Assembly: GCA_032718475.1 (NCBI GenBank)
Contig: JAUCBJ010002662.1
Span: 1-51,576 of the forward strand
Reading direction: 5' to 3'
Length of the DNA: 51,576 bases
DNA from: Nemertoderma westbladi
Taxonomy: Eukaryota; Xenacoelomorpha; Nemertodermatida; Nemertodermatidae
The position numbers and the translations under genes were made by a program. Below, in pieces: positions 1 to 12,029 of this stretch. Within the stretch, counting starts at the first letter, position 1. Each line of letters opens with the position of its first letter. The notes under the pieces are model-generated. The model worked only from the letters and a program-made list of their open reading frames with translations. It did not search any database and was not told where the DNA came from.

Positions 1-471
1 TCTCAATCACGTTGTTTAGCATACTACTCAAGGGCCGTGGATATATTTATTAATACCCCACTTACAGGGACCGCACGACAGACCCGAAACTGGTGTGACC
101 GTACGGGCGGTGGGGGTAATAATAATACTACAGTAGACGACGTTAATATTAATGGTACCGTATCGGATAATCCTAACCAAGCTTATATTGCAGGAAATAC
201 TTTGCCTGGTAGTAGTGATTTGAATTTAAATACAAATAATCTAAATAATAATTTCAATTTAAACGTGCAAAATAATCCGAATAATAATTTAAATTTAGAA
301 AATAATAATAACTCAAATAATTTAAATAATGATCCAAGCCCGAATTTACAAAATAATTCAAATAGTGTAGTCACGCAAAATAATCCAAATGATTCTATTT
401 CGAACGAACAAAATTATTCCGTTTCTAATATAGGTGCTATTAACGCGAACGTGTCGGACGTGTATAACCCG

Positions 472-838
472 ACAGACGGCGGCCTGGTAGGCCACGTAGT
501 TAGTAGGCAGGAGGTGGCGGGGTTGAGTCGACCCCACGGCGGCCTGGTAGGCCACGTAGTTAGTAGGCAGGGGGTGGCGGGGTTGAGCCAACCCGGAGTA
601 GACCCGATAGGCCAAGTAGTAGTGGAGAGAGAGGCAGGGGTAAGCGAACCCAGCCGCAGTAGAAATATTGTGTCGACTGGAGAGGGGTGTGAAAGAGAAG
701 TAAGAGGTAGCGGTGTGATATGTGGCGAGTGGGGGGGCTACAGGAGCCCCGCAACGAGAAGTTAGTGGCGAGTGGGGGGGGGGGGGGGCTACAGGAGCCC
801 CGCAACGAGAAGTTGGTGGCGAGAGGGGGGGGGGGGGG
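472..838 (+). repeat. In-frame tandem repeats inside element C gag
   Basis: Two near-identical 69-bp units (about 472-540 and 541-609) and a third partial one encode repeats beginning GGLVGHVVSRQ. A second set (about 722-838) repeats a ~57-bp unit with the shared core ctacaggagccccgcaacga and with G runs of 7 to 13. The 69-bp period is a multiple of three, which keeps the frame. The G runs are likely sites of slippage and assembly error. Confidence 0.8.
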
Positions 839-1553
839 CAGAGAGTGTCCCACAGGCGTCGGCGGATAATGCGCGGGCCGAATCAGGTAAACCGCAACAC
901 CCGGCGACAGAGAGTAATAGGGGGATTGCGAGTATCCCCAGCGGCGTGCGATCGAGCAGAGGGAGGCAGGTTGACGTCGCGAGAGGGCGGACGAAGCGTC
1001 GAGCCCGATCAGAAGAGGGAAGAAGAACAGTGGAGTTTAATCGGGAGGTCGACGAGAGATCTCACGAGCGGGAATACTGCACTGAAAGGAGAAGAAGAGA
1101 AGACAGCAGAAGAAGTATCGCCGCGAACGACAGGAGAGTGAGGACGGATAGCGAGCCGTCGGTGGTCGAGATGGAAAGGGAGAGTCGGTGGGGTCGAACT
1201 TCGGGAGATTGCCGTCGTCCCGGAGAGACGCGACCTGACGAGACGCGTTACGCGTCGAGAGAGGGGTACACGATGTACCGGCACGAAGACGAGAGTAGTA
1301 GAGGGGGTCGAAGAGAAACTTTCCGACGGGATATACCTAAAGATTGAGAGTACGGTAGCCGCGGGGAGGATTATTCGAGAAGAATAAACTTCAATCCCGA
1401 GCAACACATACAGACTGTAGGACATACTGTAGGCCTTACTGCACATACCATAGGCCATGCTGACAGGAATAATGTAGGCGATAGGATAGCGCGGATGACG
1501 GAATTAAACCCGGAAGTCGCGGAGTACATACCGGCAGGTAGGCCAGAAGCTGA

Positions 1554-1558
1554 TAGGC
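1554..1558. repeat. Target-site duplication of element A (left copy, TAGGC)
   Basis: TAGGC stands directly before the LTR that starts at 1559 and again directly after the LTR that ends at 13246 (13247-13251). A 5-bp duplication is usual for BEL/Pao insertion. Confidence 0.9.
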
Positions 1559-2804
1559 TGTTCGCGCTTTTAAGACCTTTGGCAGTTTAACCCGCCAAAT
1601 CTATATGTCTTCTAGGTTATAAATCTACTCCAGCCTATGACAAGTATTGAACACCTATAATAATTCTAACATTAGCCGAAGCCAGTCTGTGCGCGACCAT
1701 TCACCCGCTGGATATACCCGGGAGACTGGATTCGGATGCTTTAATTTGATTGCGGTGCAGGCCTACCGTACTATTCGATTGATCGTTAATATATAATCTC
1801 TGACAAATATTATTCACTTTCGGGAAATATTAGCAGTTCCTTTAGGACGTGGCGCTCTATCTATTTAAACAGAGCTATGACTTACACTATACACAACGGT
1901 ATGTCTTATAGATCACCAAAGTGCATTCTTTAGGAAATGCTTTGTTACTCGGTCAAGCACACACAGACTATTGCACACAAATGCACACTGAATTGCCGAT
2001 ATTCACTGATTTTAATCATATATAAAGAGAACAGCAACCAACATTTGTAGGGCCTATTAAGTAGCATTGAACTCACTACAAACCACGATAATGTATGTCG
2101 TAAATTGTTATATGTAACCGGTCTCTCTAACCTTAGTGTATCAAGAAGATTGGGTTTTCGGATCGTTATCAATATTCTTCCCAATAATAATATGTAAACG
2201 AATGATACAATTAACAACAAAGTAAATAGCAGTAAATAATGCGGCGAAAAGCAGTTTACGTCAGGGTGCTTAATCAGATGCCGAGTTTACCAAGACCGAG
2301 ACCGAGACCGAGACCGAGGCCGAGATAACAGTTTGATGATCTTATAATTAAAGACGCTCTAATGTCAGAAAACATTCCCTGGCCGGTGTTCTAGGCGTGG
2401 GGGAAACGTCAGTACTGAATCCTGTAATTCTGCTGTACAGCTTTTACACAAAGAGGGAATCTCTGATTGGTCAAATGGCAAAAAGCTCCACGTGGAAACA
2501 GCTGATAGATGTCGTCATTTTGAGCTGAGCAGAACAAAGAACCAAGGCAAGGCTCCGGGCAAGCTACACGTGTAAAGCTCAGCCGTTAGCTGTCGTCATA
2601 GTAACGACACTGTTTCAAGAGGATCTAGGGCGTTGCGTAATAGAATTGCTAATTATGTCCTCTAAAGTACACATACAGAAGAAATAGCTTTTATGTCCCC
2701 TAAAAACACCGGTACAGCAATGACACGGCCTTTTATGCCTGCTAAACCAACTACAGAGCACTTTACGGGGAAAATAACCGGGCAATTCCGCAAAAGCTTT
2801 TACA
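1559..2804 (-). repeat. Element A 3' LTR (1246 bp)
   Basis: Starts TGTTCGCGC and ends CTTTTACA on the + strand; near identical to 12030-13246. On the element's own strand it is the downstream LTR, next to the polypurine tract. A hexanucleotide run (2290-2325) is one unit longer here than in the other LTR. A 91-codon open frame on the - strand (1945-2220) is broken by stops in the homologous LTRs of element B and is not taken as a gene. Confidence 0.93.
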
Positions 2805-2814
2805 CCGCTCCCAG
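2805..2814 (-). promoter_or_regulatory. Element A polypurine tract
   Basis: On the - strand the sequence CTGGGAGCGG directly precedes the 3' LTR; the same ten bases precede the 3' LTR of element B. By position it is the primer for plus-strand DNA synthesis. Confidence 0.7.
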
Positions 2815-2880
2815 AAAATGGGATTTAGTCTATAAAATATAAAAATCACAGTTTCTAAAATATAAAGATACTCTAAACAG

Positions 2881-3104
2881 TTAGTTTTTCTTGCGCGGAC
2901 GGCGTTTACGCAGTTTCTTGAGACTAGCAAGAGTCCTTTTCTCTTTGGGGCGAGCCATTTTACTAGGAGGGCTATAACTCCTGGGTGAAGGGTGCAATAC
3001 AATTGCATCAGAAGGTTTAGGGTTACGGTCAGTGTCTCGTCCATTTCGATCTGCTTCTCCTCGAGCTGATTTTCCTCCGCTTGTCGTTGGACACGCTCGT
3101 CCAA
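2881..3104 (-). pseudogene. Element A 3' tail: end of an extra reading frame with a basic C-terminus
   Basis: Read on the - strand, one frame ends at the TAA at 2883-2881 with a strongly basic tail (Lys/Arg clusters such as KKLRKRRPRKK), resembling a nuclear-localisation or nucleic-acid-binding tail. The same frame in element B (44410-44631) ends the same way, and many differences between the two are silent third-position changes, which supports this frame over the overlapping longer one. The upstream part has stops and no clear start in either copy. No family recognised; it is not part of a standard BEL gene set. Confidence 0.4.
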
Positions 3105-3440
3105 AACTCTCGCAGAGAATAGGGTTGTCTAAGCTCGATATCTTCTTAGAGATTCAAGATTTCCCAATCGAACTGAGATAAAGCCAATTCGTTTACCGCT
3201 TGGACTTGCTGTTATAACTTACGTTTATCTGAACAAACGCAGGTTTCCTTTCTGATCTTTGTAGAATAGCGTTTAACTCGTTTTGTACAACGCTCTCCTT
3301 CACCTTGATGAAGGGTTGTATCGCGTTAAACTGGGACGACCATACGGTTTAATGGTGATATTAGGTGTCCGCGTCCCAATACGGCTAGGTAAGATGGGAG
3401 GCTAGCTAGAGCTCGTTGCCGGAGTGTTACCGATTAATTG

Positions 3441-3840
3441 TTAGGGTAGCACTAGATCTTTGAACAGTGAATACAGCTTGTGAGGATCCGGGATGCCATC
3501 AGAATCGAAAGTCTGAGGTCTAATCAAGGAACGAGGTGGTCTGACCGAGTATTCCGGAACTATGATCGTAGGTTTACTCAAGGATCGTCTGAGTCGAGTG
3601 AGCGTAGGTGATATGTCAAACAAGTTTTGGTTTCCGTTTATTAGTTGGGTCTAGGGCATTTATCGTAATAATACCAAAGACGCACGTCTGGTAGGGGAAA
3701 CGCGGATGATATTTATTTGTTGTTACAATGCTTCTATCAAGAATTCCAAATATACGTTAGAGTTACCGCGTCCATTCGTCTCTCTAATGTCTTTTCTTTC
3801 GAGTCGATTTCAAATAGAATTTTCGCATTCGAATTTCAGT
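3441..3840 (-). pseudogene. Element A 3' tail: deleted counterpart of the element B tail frame
   Basis: Short blocks match the coding remnant at 43463-43920 in element B (for example the segment reading FPY.TC.FGII followed by DPTNKRK), but about 170 bp is missing in the middle and a further part near the end, and frames shift. Function unknown. Useful mainly as evidence that the tail reading frame is ancestral to both copies. Confidence 0.35.
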
Positions 3841-4137
3841 TTATCGTTCCGACTCCGCTGGGTAGGATATATGTTCGACATAGTCCGTATCGTGTGAATC
3901 GATAGAATGGCCAATGGTTAAGAAGTCCATATACGTACTATTACGATGCGTGTAGCGAGCGGTGAATTTTCCATAGTCCAATTCACGCGTAAGTTGCTTC
4001 GAGGAAATCGTCGGTTCGATATAACAACCATCGACCTCCGTAGTAGTTGGACTAGCGTCGCCGCGTATCAAACTATCAACAAACACTTGTAAAGGTAGAG
4101 TATATTGCTCCCCGATACCAAGACCATCTTCTATCAA
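3841..4137 (-). pseudogene. Element A 3' tail: conserved 98-codon frame, function unknown
   Basis: Begins MIEDGLGIGEQYTLPLQ and matches the frame starting at 43100 in element B almost throughout, including the blocks FVDSLIRGD and KFTARYTHRN. The product would be soluble, with no signal peptide or membrane segment visible. It lies about 1.7 kb after the end of the pol remnant, so it would need its own start or a spliced transcript. I do not recognise the family. Its conservation in two diverged copies suggests it once encoded a protein of the element. Confidence 0.45.
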
Positions 4138-5799
4138 CTCCGTTATATCTGCTATATATGAGTTTATTAATATTACAATGAGCTTATAATTAGGCTAGCG
4201 AGCGTCGCTGCCTACCCCAATCAGCCCCCGGACAGTGTACGATCCTCAGCGCAAATGTATCGTCATCGCTGTGTTTTCCGCCAACGTGTAGCTACACAAC
4301 GACAACGACACTAGCACGAGTCACTCCACTGTCCGTCCCAAAGGCTTAGATACACTTCAGGTTTTTACTGGAGAGTTAGGGTTACTTTCACAATTGCGAC
4401 TCGCTACTGTAAACACACCTTAGTAGTAACATTCGCCTATAAACTCACAAACTCCACACACACAACTGTCACAAATTGATTGCACACACTCGGGCCATTT
4501 GTCCGTTAGTCAGTGCCTTCCAGAATGCCACGTTATTATTATGTATCCTTGGATACTAGCAGTGCGCTATTTATTTCTTACTCTATGCAATGGGCAAGTT
4601 TTTATTGTTCCCTTTAACTTGCTTCTAATTCTAGCGTGGGTGTTACTATGGTGACATTATGGAAAGCTAGCGGTAGAATTAGGGTAATTCCAATGCATAC
4701 AGATCTGGGATGCTATTTAATATTAATTCTTTAATGGTCCATATCCCGTTTATACATGATTTTATAAATTTTATCGGCTATTGACTTATACATTAGAGAT
4801 TCTCACACTCTAACACACTTAATAGGATGAATCTCCGCTCCCGTGATCTATTAATTAATGGGATTTTGGGAATGTTATAAATTGCATAAAATTGCAATTT
4901 ATTAAATTCATTAAAATATGAACTTAAATTTATTCCCGGAAATTTTATTATTTGATAGTTAAATTGAGACAATTTGATTCCAGAGCAGGTCTGGGGACAT
5001 AGGATCCTTAATTCTATAAAAATTGTCTTTCAAGAGTATCGGTAAGTGCTACGATATCTTAATCGACTAGAATTGTTAAAGGATCTGAATTTTACAGATT
5101 TTGATTTATAGATTTATAAATATTAAATAATTAATATTTGAGATGGGCACCAATTTATTCCAGAACTTGTCTGGGAACGTTAACCACTGATTCTAGAATT
5201 TGTCTTTCAAGTATATCGGTGGGTGCCGCGATATCTTAATCGACTAGAATTACAGATGGTCAAAAGGTTTAACAGATTTATTTGCGTTTCACGCTACTGT
5301 TAGAGGGACATCACGCTACTATATGTATTATTATATATGGTATGAGAGCAATATCGCACGAAGCAATGTCAGTGTGAAGAGGCAAGTTGTTTCCAAGGTT
5401 TACCCAGAGCTTGGTTTAGCCGAGACACGAGGATCTGAACTTTGCATTCCTAATACTCTGCCTACCAATAATACTTGAATATAGTAGTGGCTTTATTGTA
5501 CTTTAATAAGTACGGACATTTCATCTTACTGTAGTCACGTATTTATAATATGATACGGACAGTAAGGAAAGAGAAAAAATAATTATTTCTCGCCGTCGCA
5601 CTAAATATATATTATAAGTAATTACGTACGTAATAAACACTAATATATTGCACTAATCTACTAAATAATCACTAAAATAACATTCTACTAAATAAAATTA
5701 AAGAAAACGATTATAATAAAATTACATAATAATACATACATAAATATAAAATAAAAACAAATATAAAATGATATAGTCACACGCCCACTCCATATGTTA
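4138..5799 (-). other. Element A AT-rich tail without coding sequence
   Basis: No reading frame with homology to the counterpart in element B. A block containing cgatatcttaatcgactag occurs twice (about 5040-5075 and 5220-5255), each after a motif of the type 'tctttcaag.gtatcgg'; element B has the same pair (about 42005-42060 and 42170-42215). The repeated block may be regulatory, but nothing in the sequence proves it. Confidence 0.5.
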
Positions 5800-6657
5800 T
5801 TATGTTATGGAGTCCCTAGATATTTGTCGGATTAGGGAAGTGGTTGTAGGAAGAGTATCTTGCCTTCCATAGTTTCCGGACAGTTTTTGGTCTCTTTCCA
5901 GTAAACATAAACGACCAGCTGGGCGATTGAGTTGTTGTGTTACTTTCTCCGCTCCCTTGGCCTGTCTAATCTCCGCCGTGGTAAGATGAGGAGGCCATTC
6001 TTCTTCTTCTTTACTTAAGAAGTCGGATCCACCTAACCAGCCTGGAGTATCTATCAGTTCTTGAGGAGTTGCTCCTCTGGAAGCAATATCGGTTGGATTA
6101 ATCGTCCCAAGGCAATGTCTCCATTGATCTACATTGGAGTTAATATCGTCATTATCTGAGGAGTATGGTGTTCCCTCAGTTGGGTCGTCCACCTCACTGC
6201 TCTCCACTTCCCATTCCTTTACTTGGTATACCTGTTGTTGAGGTAATCTCTCTTTGAGAATTCTACGGGAAGGGCCAGTGAAGTACCAACCTACTCTAGT
6301 TCTTACCGCATAGGTTTGTAGTGGCTGTGGTTGAGCAGGCCGTTTCTCCAATGTCTCTAGCGCCTCATGCGCGTTTTGGCCGATGAGTATTTGCACTCCA
6401 GGATAATCTGTGTGAAATCGAGGTATCTTAAGCTGCTGGATGCTCTCGTCCTCGTCCCAGTTATAAGGTTCTACTTGGGTAGTAGCGAAGTTCTTTATAG
6501 CCACCATTTTTACTGACCTTATACTTTGTTCTCCTAATTTATCCTGGGGGGTGGACAACGCACCTACATAGTAATCTGCCGTTATGGTAGATTTCCAAAC
6601 CTGCATAATTCCTGACATATTCAACTTAGTTCGGAATTTGGGTTGTTCGATGATATG
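5800..6657 (-). pseudogene. Element A protease C-terminal region joined to the end of RNase H (RT deleted)
   Basis: Continues the gag-protease frame after a TAA near 6650. The first ~150 codons match the region that follows the BEL protease (retropepsin/DUF1758-like), ending with the TRVGWYFTGP motif that normally precedes RT. Then, at about 6140, the sequence passes directly to QWRHCLGTINPTDIASRG, the motif at the end of BEL RNase H. The frame ends at ISRDSIT. RT fingers/palm, the YVDD box, the RNase H catalytic core and integrase are all missing. Element B has the same join, so this is a family trait rather than damage in this copy. Confidence 0.75.
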
Positions 6658-9600
6658 TTATTCTTGATCGATGAATGTTCCTGTGCTGCCGGAGTCAAGG
6701 AGGGCGTTCACTATGCAACTTTTGTTAGGACCGTGAACTCTTACCTGCACCACAGGGAATTCTCTGATTCCTACGTTGGAAGTTGGAGGTTTCCAAGATG
6801 GTTGTCTGTCAAAGGTAGTTGGGGGGAACTCATTGTCGGTGTCCTTTTCATACGTAAGTGCTCGATACACTGCGGTATTTATTAGGTAACATGATTCGTT
6901 GGCGTCAGAGAATTCGTCCGTATAGAATCCTTCCATCTCAGATTCTTGATCAGTGTCATTTACATCACTGAATTGGACATGTAGTTCGGGCTCACTTACC
7001 TGACTCGGGTTGTTTCGTTCGAATTCACTGTGTAACAAGATGTGATGTTTCGCACCGCACTTTGCACACCTTAAGTCGGAGTAACAGGTTCGCCGTTGGT
7101 GTCCTTGTCTGAGGCAATTATAGCATAACCGCTTATCCCACATGACTTCACGTCTGTCTACCAGGGATTTCTTTAGGAATTCAGCACACACACTCAAACG
7201 GTGGGGCCCGTCGCACAGCGCACATTTTGGTTTGATGTTACTCACTTTACCTTGGGCAACGTTATGCACTCTCGTTCTTTCTTTGGGCTTTCTTCCGTGA
7301 ATTATCTTAGGAGACGTAGGAGGAGTTGTTGTTACCTGTTCTCTCCTGTCCCTGGTTCGAGGATTATATATACTTACGTCTTTATAGGTCTTGTTATCAT
7401 AGTAAGATTTTGCTGTGTCTTTCCCGCTGTCCTCTTCCTGAGAGACTTGGCTTTCGCCGTCGTCAGTATAACAAACTGGTGTTACCCTTCTCCTAGAAAC
7501 GGGTTTCTCACTTACCTTATTTTCCGATGTTTTCTCTCTGGACTGCTTTATGAGTTGTAATTTTACTTCACTATCTAAGAAGGACATGAGATCAGCCATG
7601 GTAGGGTCTCGTTGTTGTTGTTCCATCATATATAACACTTTCTTGTCCCAGCGTGTACCTACTCCACCCTTTGGTAAAGTAGATGCTAAGGCTCCTACAA
7701 CCATAGAGTTCTGGTATTCATGAGACTTACCTAACCAATCTAGTTGTCTACAGATCTCCTGAATCTCATCGGAAAAATCTATAATCCCGCTGCTAAGAAA
7801 CTTTCGGGGCGCCATTAATTTCGCATATAAATACCTAGCTATGTTAGTCCTATTACCATACCTGATGTTTAATGTATCCCAAACTTGTCTTAATCCATCT
7901 GGATGTCCAATAAACTTTAACGCCATTAACTTGGGAGGTCCTTCCAAGCACTTGATGAGGAATCTAAGTTTCTCTCCGTTAGATAGTACAGAGTTCTGTA
8001 TGCCATCTTTGTAATATTCATTGAAAGGTAACCATTTTATCTCATCTCCATTGAATTTGACGATTTCTCCCACTTTGACCGCTTGGCGGGCTTCTGTTCT
8101 AGCCATCTGACGCGTAAAGCTTTCTTGGGCCATCGTATTATTTAATATCGAATTATCGGTATATAAATTTCTCGGATTATTATCAGGTCTATAGGGAATA
8201 TCATTAACAACAGGTTTATAATCACCCTTAATAGGGTTTGCTATAGGAGTTTCTACTTCACTAGCAGTATAGATGCATGTAGGCTCCACACCTTGCGCAT
8301 GTAATACTTCAGACCTAACAGGTTGACACAATGTTACAGGGGGTATTGGTATACCCTTTTGTATATTGACTAATTTGTCGCGTTCTAGCGCGATGCTTTG
8401 CTGCACTTCTTGCAATTCTACCCTACTTTCCCTTACTGTTCCCTTAAGTTGGTGGACAGTCTCCTGCATCTGTCTGAGCAGGAGATTTATCCCCCGCCGT
8501 CCCTCCTCTACCCACTCGACCGCCGAAGCGGGAGTCGCCAACATTGTAGCGGGCCGACGCGGGACGATGGGAGACAAATCTTTGATTTCTCTCTCAGCGT
8601 CCAGGACAGGGATTTTCTCATAGATTGTTCTACCGGGTACAGGCAGTGTAGTACTGTGTAAAGGGAATTTAGAGTTAAGCTCTGGAAGTACAGGGGTCTC
8701 TAGCACAGGAGTGGCTTTGGGAACGACAGGCCTAATTATTTCAGGCTCATCGACTATCGTAGGGAGTCTTTTGACCTTAATAATTTGGTCTGTGGGTTCT
8801 GTACTACCTAAGTCTGTGCTAGCTAGTTGTCTTCTAACAGCTGGGGGCAAATCAGGCAATTTGTGACGGTGAGATGTTTTTCTACGCCTGCTTAGACGAG
8901 ATCTATTTCCTCCGCCTTCAGGATCGGTGGTCTCGCCTTCCTCCGATGATGTTTATCCCTGGTGTTTGGGAGTAGATCGACTCATCATCTGCATTTGACT
9001 AGCAGTTAATTGTTTATTTATGTTGTCTTGCGTCTCTTGCAGATTTTCCAACTCCAGTTGGGTAGTCTCCTCAGACGCTCTCCGTTCTGCTTCTGCCACT
9101 GCCTTTGCCGCCTTTCTTTCCACTTCTGCTTCTGCCATTGCCGCTGCCTTTTGGTCCTCTATCCGTCTTTTCTTTACTTGTTCTTCTTGGACTCTAGCGA
9201 GGCGGAGTTTTTCATCAAATTTAGCTTGGTTTGCAGCTAACATTTCCGCATCGATTGCGTCCAACACAAGCTTTGTTCCTTCACTATTAGGGCGAAGTCC
9301 AGACAGTTGTCTCCTCAACTCTTTGTCTCCTAGGAATCGCTGATAGTCTGACAGATAGATGTCAATGGCGTCTCTAGTTCGCGGCTTCTCTGCTGCTGTT
9401 AATTCGCTTTCCACTTCGCTTTCCACTTGAGAAGAAGTGGCGTCGGTTGATTCTTCATAGGTTGGCCGCTCATCATAAACCGTATCCGCCATCTTCGCTC
9501 CGCGTTCGGGCGTCCACTCAACAGTATCCGAACTACTGGAGCTATCGGGCCGCTGAGAACTAGGTTCTTGGCTAGGAGGTTGCTGCTGTTTTATAGCTGC

Positions 9601-9840
9601 TTCTTGATCCCGCTTGACTTGGGCCTGAGTGCCTATGGCAGACCAACGGCGCTTCACTAACTTCGCAAATTGTGAAATCGCTTCTACCAACCTAGGTTCT
9701 GACACAACCACTGCAGGGGTTGCCCTTCTTACAGTATGAGGGGTTTCAGACCTCGGTCTGGGATTCTCTACACTTTGATCTGAGAAACAGGCTGTTGTTT
9801 CTAGGAGACTATCTGACAGAGTTTGCCTTGTGTCAGCCAT
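6658..9840 (-). pseudogene. Element A gag-protease polyprotein (one nonsense codon)
   Basis: Starts at the ATG at 9840 (MADTRQTLSDSLLE). The N-terminal ~290 codons include a Lys/Glu/Ala-rich predicted coiled coil (about 9240-9010). A TAA at 8955-8953, where element B has TAT, interrupts the frame, which then continues to 6658. The middle holds the BEL gag domain (DUF1759-like, about 8090-7660: FNGDEIKWLPFNEYY), then zinc knuckles CALCDGPHRLSVC, CYNCLRQGHQRRTC and CAKCGAKHH (about 7220-7030), then the retropepsin motif LLDSGSTGTFID (about 6690-6670). Role: capsid formation, RNA binding and polyprotein cleavage. It may still be useful in trans if the single stop is read through, but that is not shown. 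Confidence 0.8.
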
Positions 9841-12029
9841 TTTTGATTGTACAGTTGAATGCCTACTGCTATATTACAGTTAAAGCAAGTCTAGTAATTC
9901 AGTATTACTGTTAGCCTAACAATTAATTACCGATACTGCTACTCAGTGTAGCGTGATATATATAATATATTAGAATACCGGTATGCTTATAGTAGATATA
10001 TAAGTATTATTACAGACTAGATTTGTCACAGAATACCGGTATATAATTTTAGCACAAATATATATAAATATATAATAGGCCTATCGTGAATACCGGTATA
10101 CAGCTGACACTTATAGTATATATAAGTATAATTATTACAGACTAGAGTTAATTACAGAATACCGTTATGATTTCAGCCTAAATTTATAGAAATAAATATA
10201 ATAAGCCTATTGTAAATACCGGTATGTCAATTATTTTAAAATAATTGAATTGCTGAAGGTTAGGGGTTACTTGGTTACTTTACTTACTTTATTACCGTTA
10301 TTTGAGCAGCTGTCCAACTGATATTAAGACCTAAGTGTTGTATAACAGGCCTACTATTTTATTAATAGATTTAGTGGATTTATATGTACCCGTATGAGGG
10401 GTTTTGTTACAATATTGAAATAGATGTTACTATTTCTGGGAAATAATCACTACACAGAAGCTGTGCGCTCTCAGTGAAGTGCTACTTATTGGACACTAAA
10501 ACAGATAATTCTACTTCCTAAGTTACTTAATACTACAATAACGTACAATTCGGGATGAGATTACAATTTCTAAATAAATACAAAAAATTACAAAAAACAC
10601 AAATACGAATTTTTAGGGTAATTTTACAAGAAGTCTACAAACCAGCCTAACAAAGGGTTAGAAATCTGGTTATTACAAATGGACAGGATACTACGGTATT
10701 TGAAAATAATAAGTAGTAGTAAATACACTGCGTTGTCCAGATAGGAAAATACCACCACCTGACGACCTATAGCCGTATCGCTATAGGTACTACGTTATGT
10801 ATCACGGAGTGTCCCTACCTAGAAGTTAATTACCGCGGTCTACCAGAACCAACGTGCCTATTAACCACTTTACAACACAAATATACTGCCTACACACTAA
10901 TTACCTTCGGAAAGCACTGTACACTAAACCCTAAATTAGGTACAAGTACTTGTACAACAAATAATCAGTAGTTAAAAATACTTGAACAGCTAAAAGAACC
11001 ACGGCATCTGCTGGAGTGACCGGTGCACAAAATCACCAGTCTTTACCTACGCCAAGCAGCCCGTGTAGTACCGGGGTTAATTTAACTATAACGGTATATA
11101 TAACAAGCACAATTACTGTAGGAATAAACTTAGGGATATGAATGTTGCGAATAATCGCATAAACTCTGAATAATAAATATTACGCTACCCGTACAGAATA
11201 CTCAAACAAAATACAAACTAAACGCTGGCAGACTACCATCAAGCCTAAATAAACTACAGTATGTGCAGATTCCAAAATGGTTAGTTAGTATGCGTTCTAA
11301 CACGGTAGTACGACTTATTCTTTAGGAGGGGGTTGACCTTACAACTCAAGATGCCCCAACTTACTAACTGGCACTTTATCGGACAGACTCTACACACGCA
11401 GCAATCTCTTCAGACCTAATAACAGCTAGACAACAATCCAGCCTACAAAATATCTGAGTAATAACTATTACGGTACCTGAACAGACCACACAAACAAACA
11501 CAGGCTAAAACGCTGGCAGACTACTATCAAGCCCAAATAAACTACAGGACATGCAGACTCCGAAATGGTTAGGTAGTATGCGTTCTAACCTAGTAGTACG
11601 ACTTATTCTTTAGGTGGGGATTTACCTTACAGCTCTGGCTGCCCCTACTTCCTAACCGTTCTTTATTGGACATACACTCTACATGCACTGCAATCCGTTC
11701 AGACTTAACAACAGTCAGAACAACAGTTCAGCCTACAAATTATCTGTACAATCTGAGCAGGGTTACACGCCTTCTGCTCAATATTAGCCTACTAGTAAAT
11801 AAAACTGACAGAAATAAGTAAAAATCCCAATAAAAAACCAGGGCTGCAGTCCCCGATTTAATATCAAGACCTACCGGTATATAATTATCAAAATCGAATA
11901 ATACTGCTGTACCTGTACTGTTGTAAGTACCGGTCCGGATGAACAGGCAGTCAGGCCTACTGGTTACCGGTCGACCGGTACTTTAGTCTTGATCGCTTAT
12001 GCCGCAATCAAGATCCTACAAACTGTTAT
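9841..12029 (-). other. Element A 5' leader, untranslated
   Basis: About 2.2 kb between the 5' LTR and the gag start, no reading frame of note. It holds repeated short motifs of the type 'taccggtat' and an imperfect direct duplication of about 288 bp (roughly 11170-11457 and 11458-11750), also present in element B. No TGG stands directly after the LTR, so the primer-binding site is not obvious. Packaging or dimerisation signals would be expected here. Confidence 0.65.
11170..11750 (-). repeat. Tandem ~288-bp duplication in the element A leader
   Basis: Two units share, in order, 'cgctggcagact', 'gttctaac', 'agtacgacttattcttta' and 'atcgg/ttgg.cagac' blocks, with divergence of several percent. 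The same duplication in element B shows it is older than the split between the two copies. Confidence 0.75.

Larger units (their letters stand above)
1..1558 (+). pseudogene. Element C gag, N-terminal part (5' incomplete, split by element A)
   Basis: One frame (codons starting at positions 1, 4, 7...) is open from the window edge to 1558 except for a TAG at 763-765 and a TGA at 1345-1347. It encodes an Asn-rich segment (about 118-420), a segment of repeated Gly/Val/Ser-rich units (470-660), glycine-rich units that include homopolymer G runs (722-838), and an Arg/Glu/Ser-rich segment (850-1345). No conserved domain is recognisable here; assignment to gag rests on the frame continuing into the BEL gag domain after element A. 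The TAG at 763 stands where the next repeat unit has TGG, which suggests a point mutation. Function inferred: N-terminal extension of the structural protein of the retrotransposon particle. Confidence 0.6.

Noticed and set aside
1945-2220. 91-codon hydrophobic frame in the element A LTR (also at 12416-12691)
   Set aside because: The homologous LTRs of element B have stops in this frame, so it is probably chance.
2763-3104. Longer frame starting MDERVQRQAEENQLEEK in the element A tail as the coding frame throughout
   Set aside because: Its second half is better explained by the overlapping frame with the basic tail, where A-B differences are more often silent.
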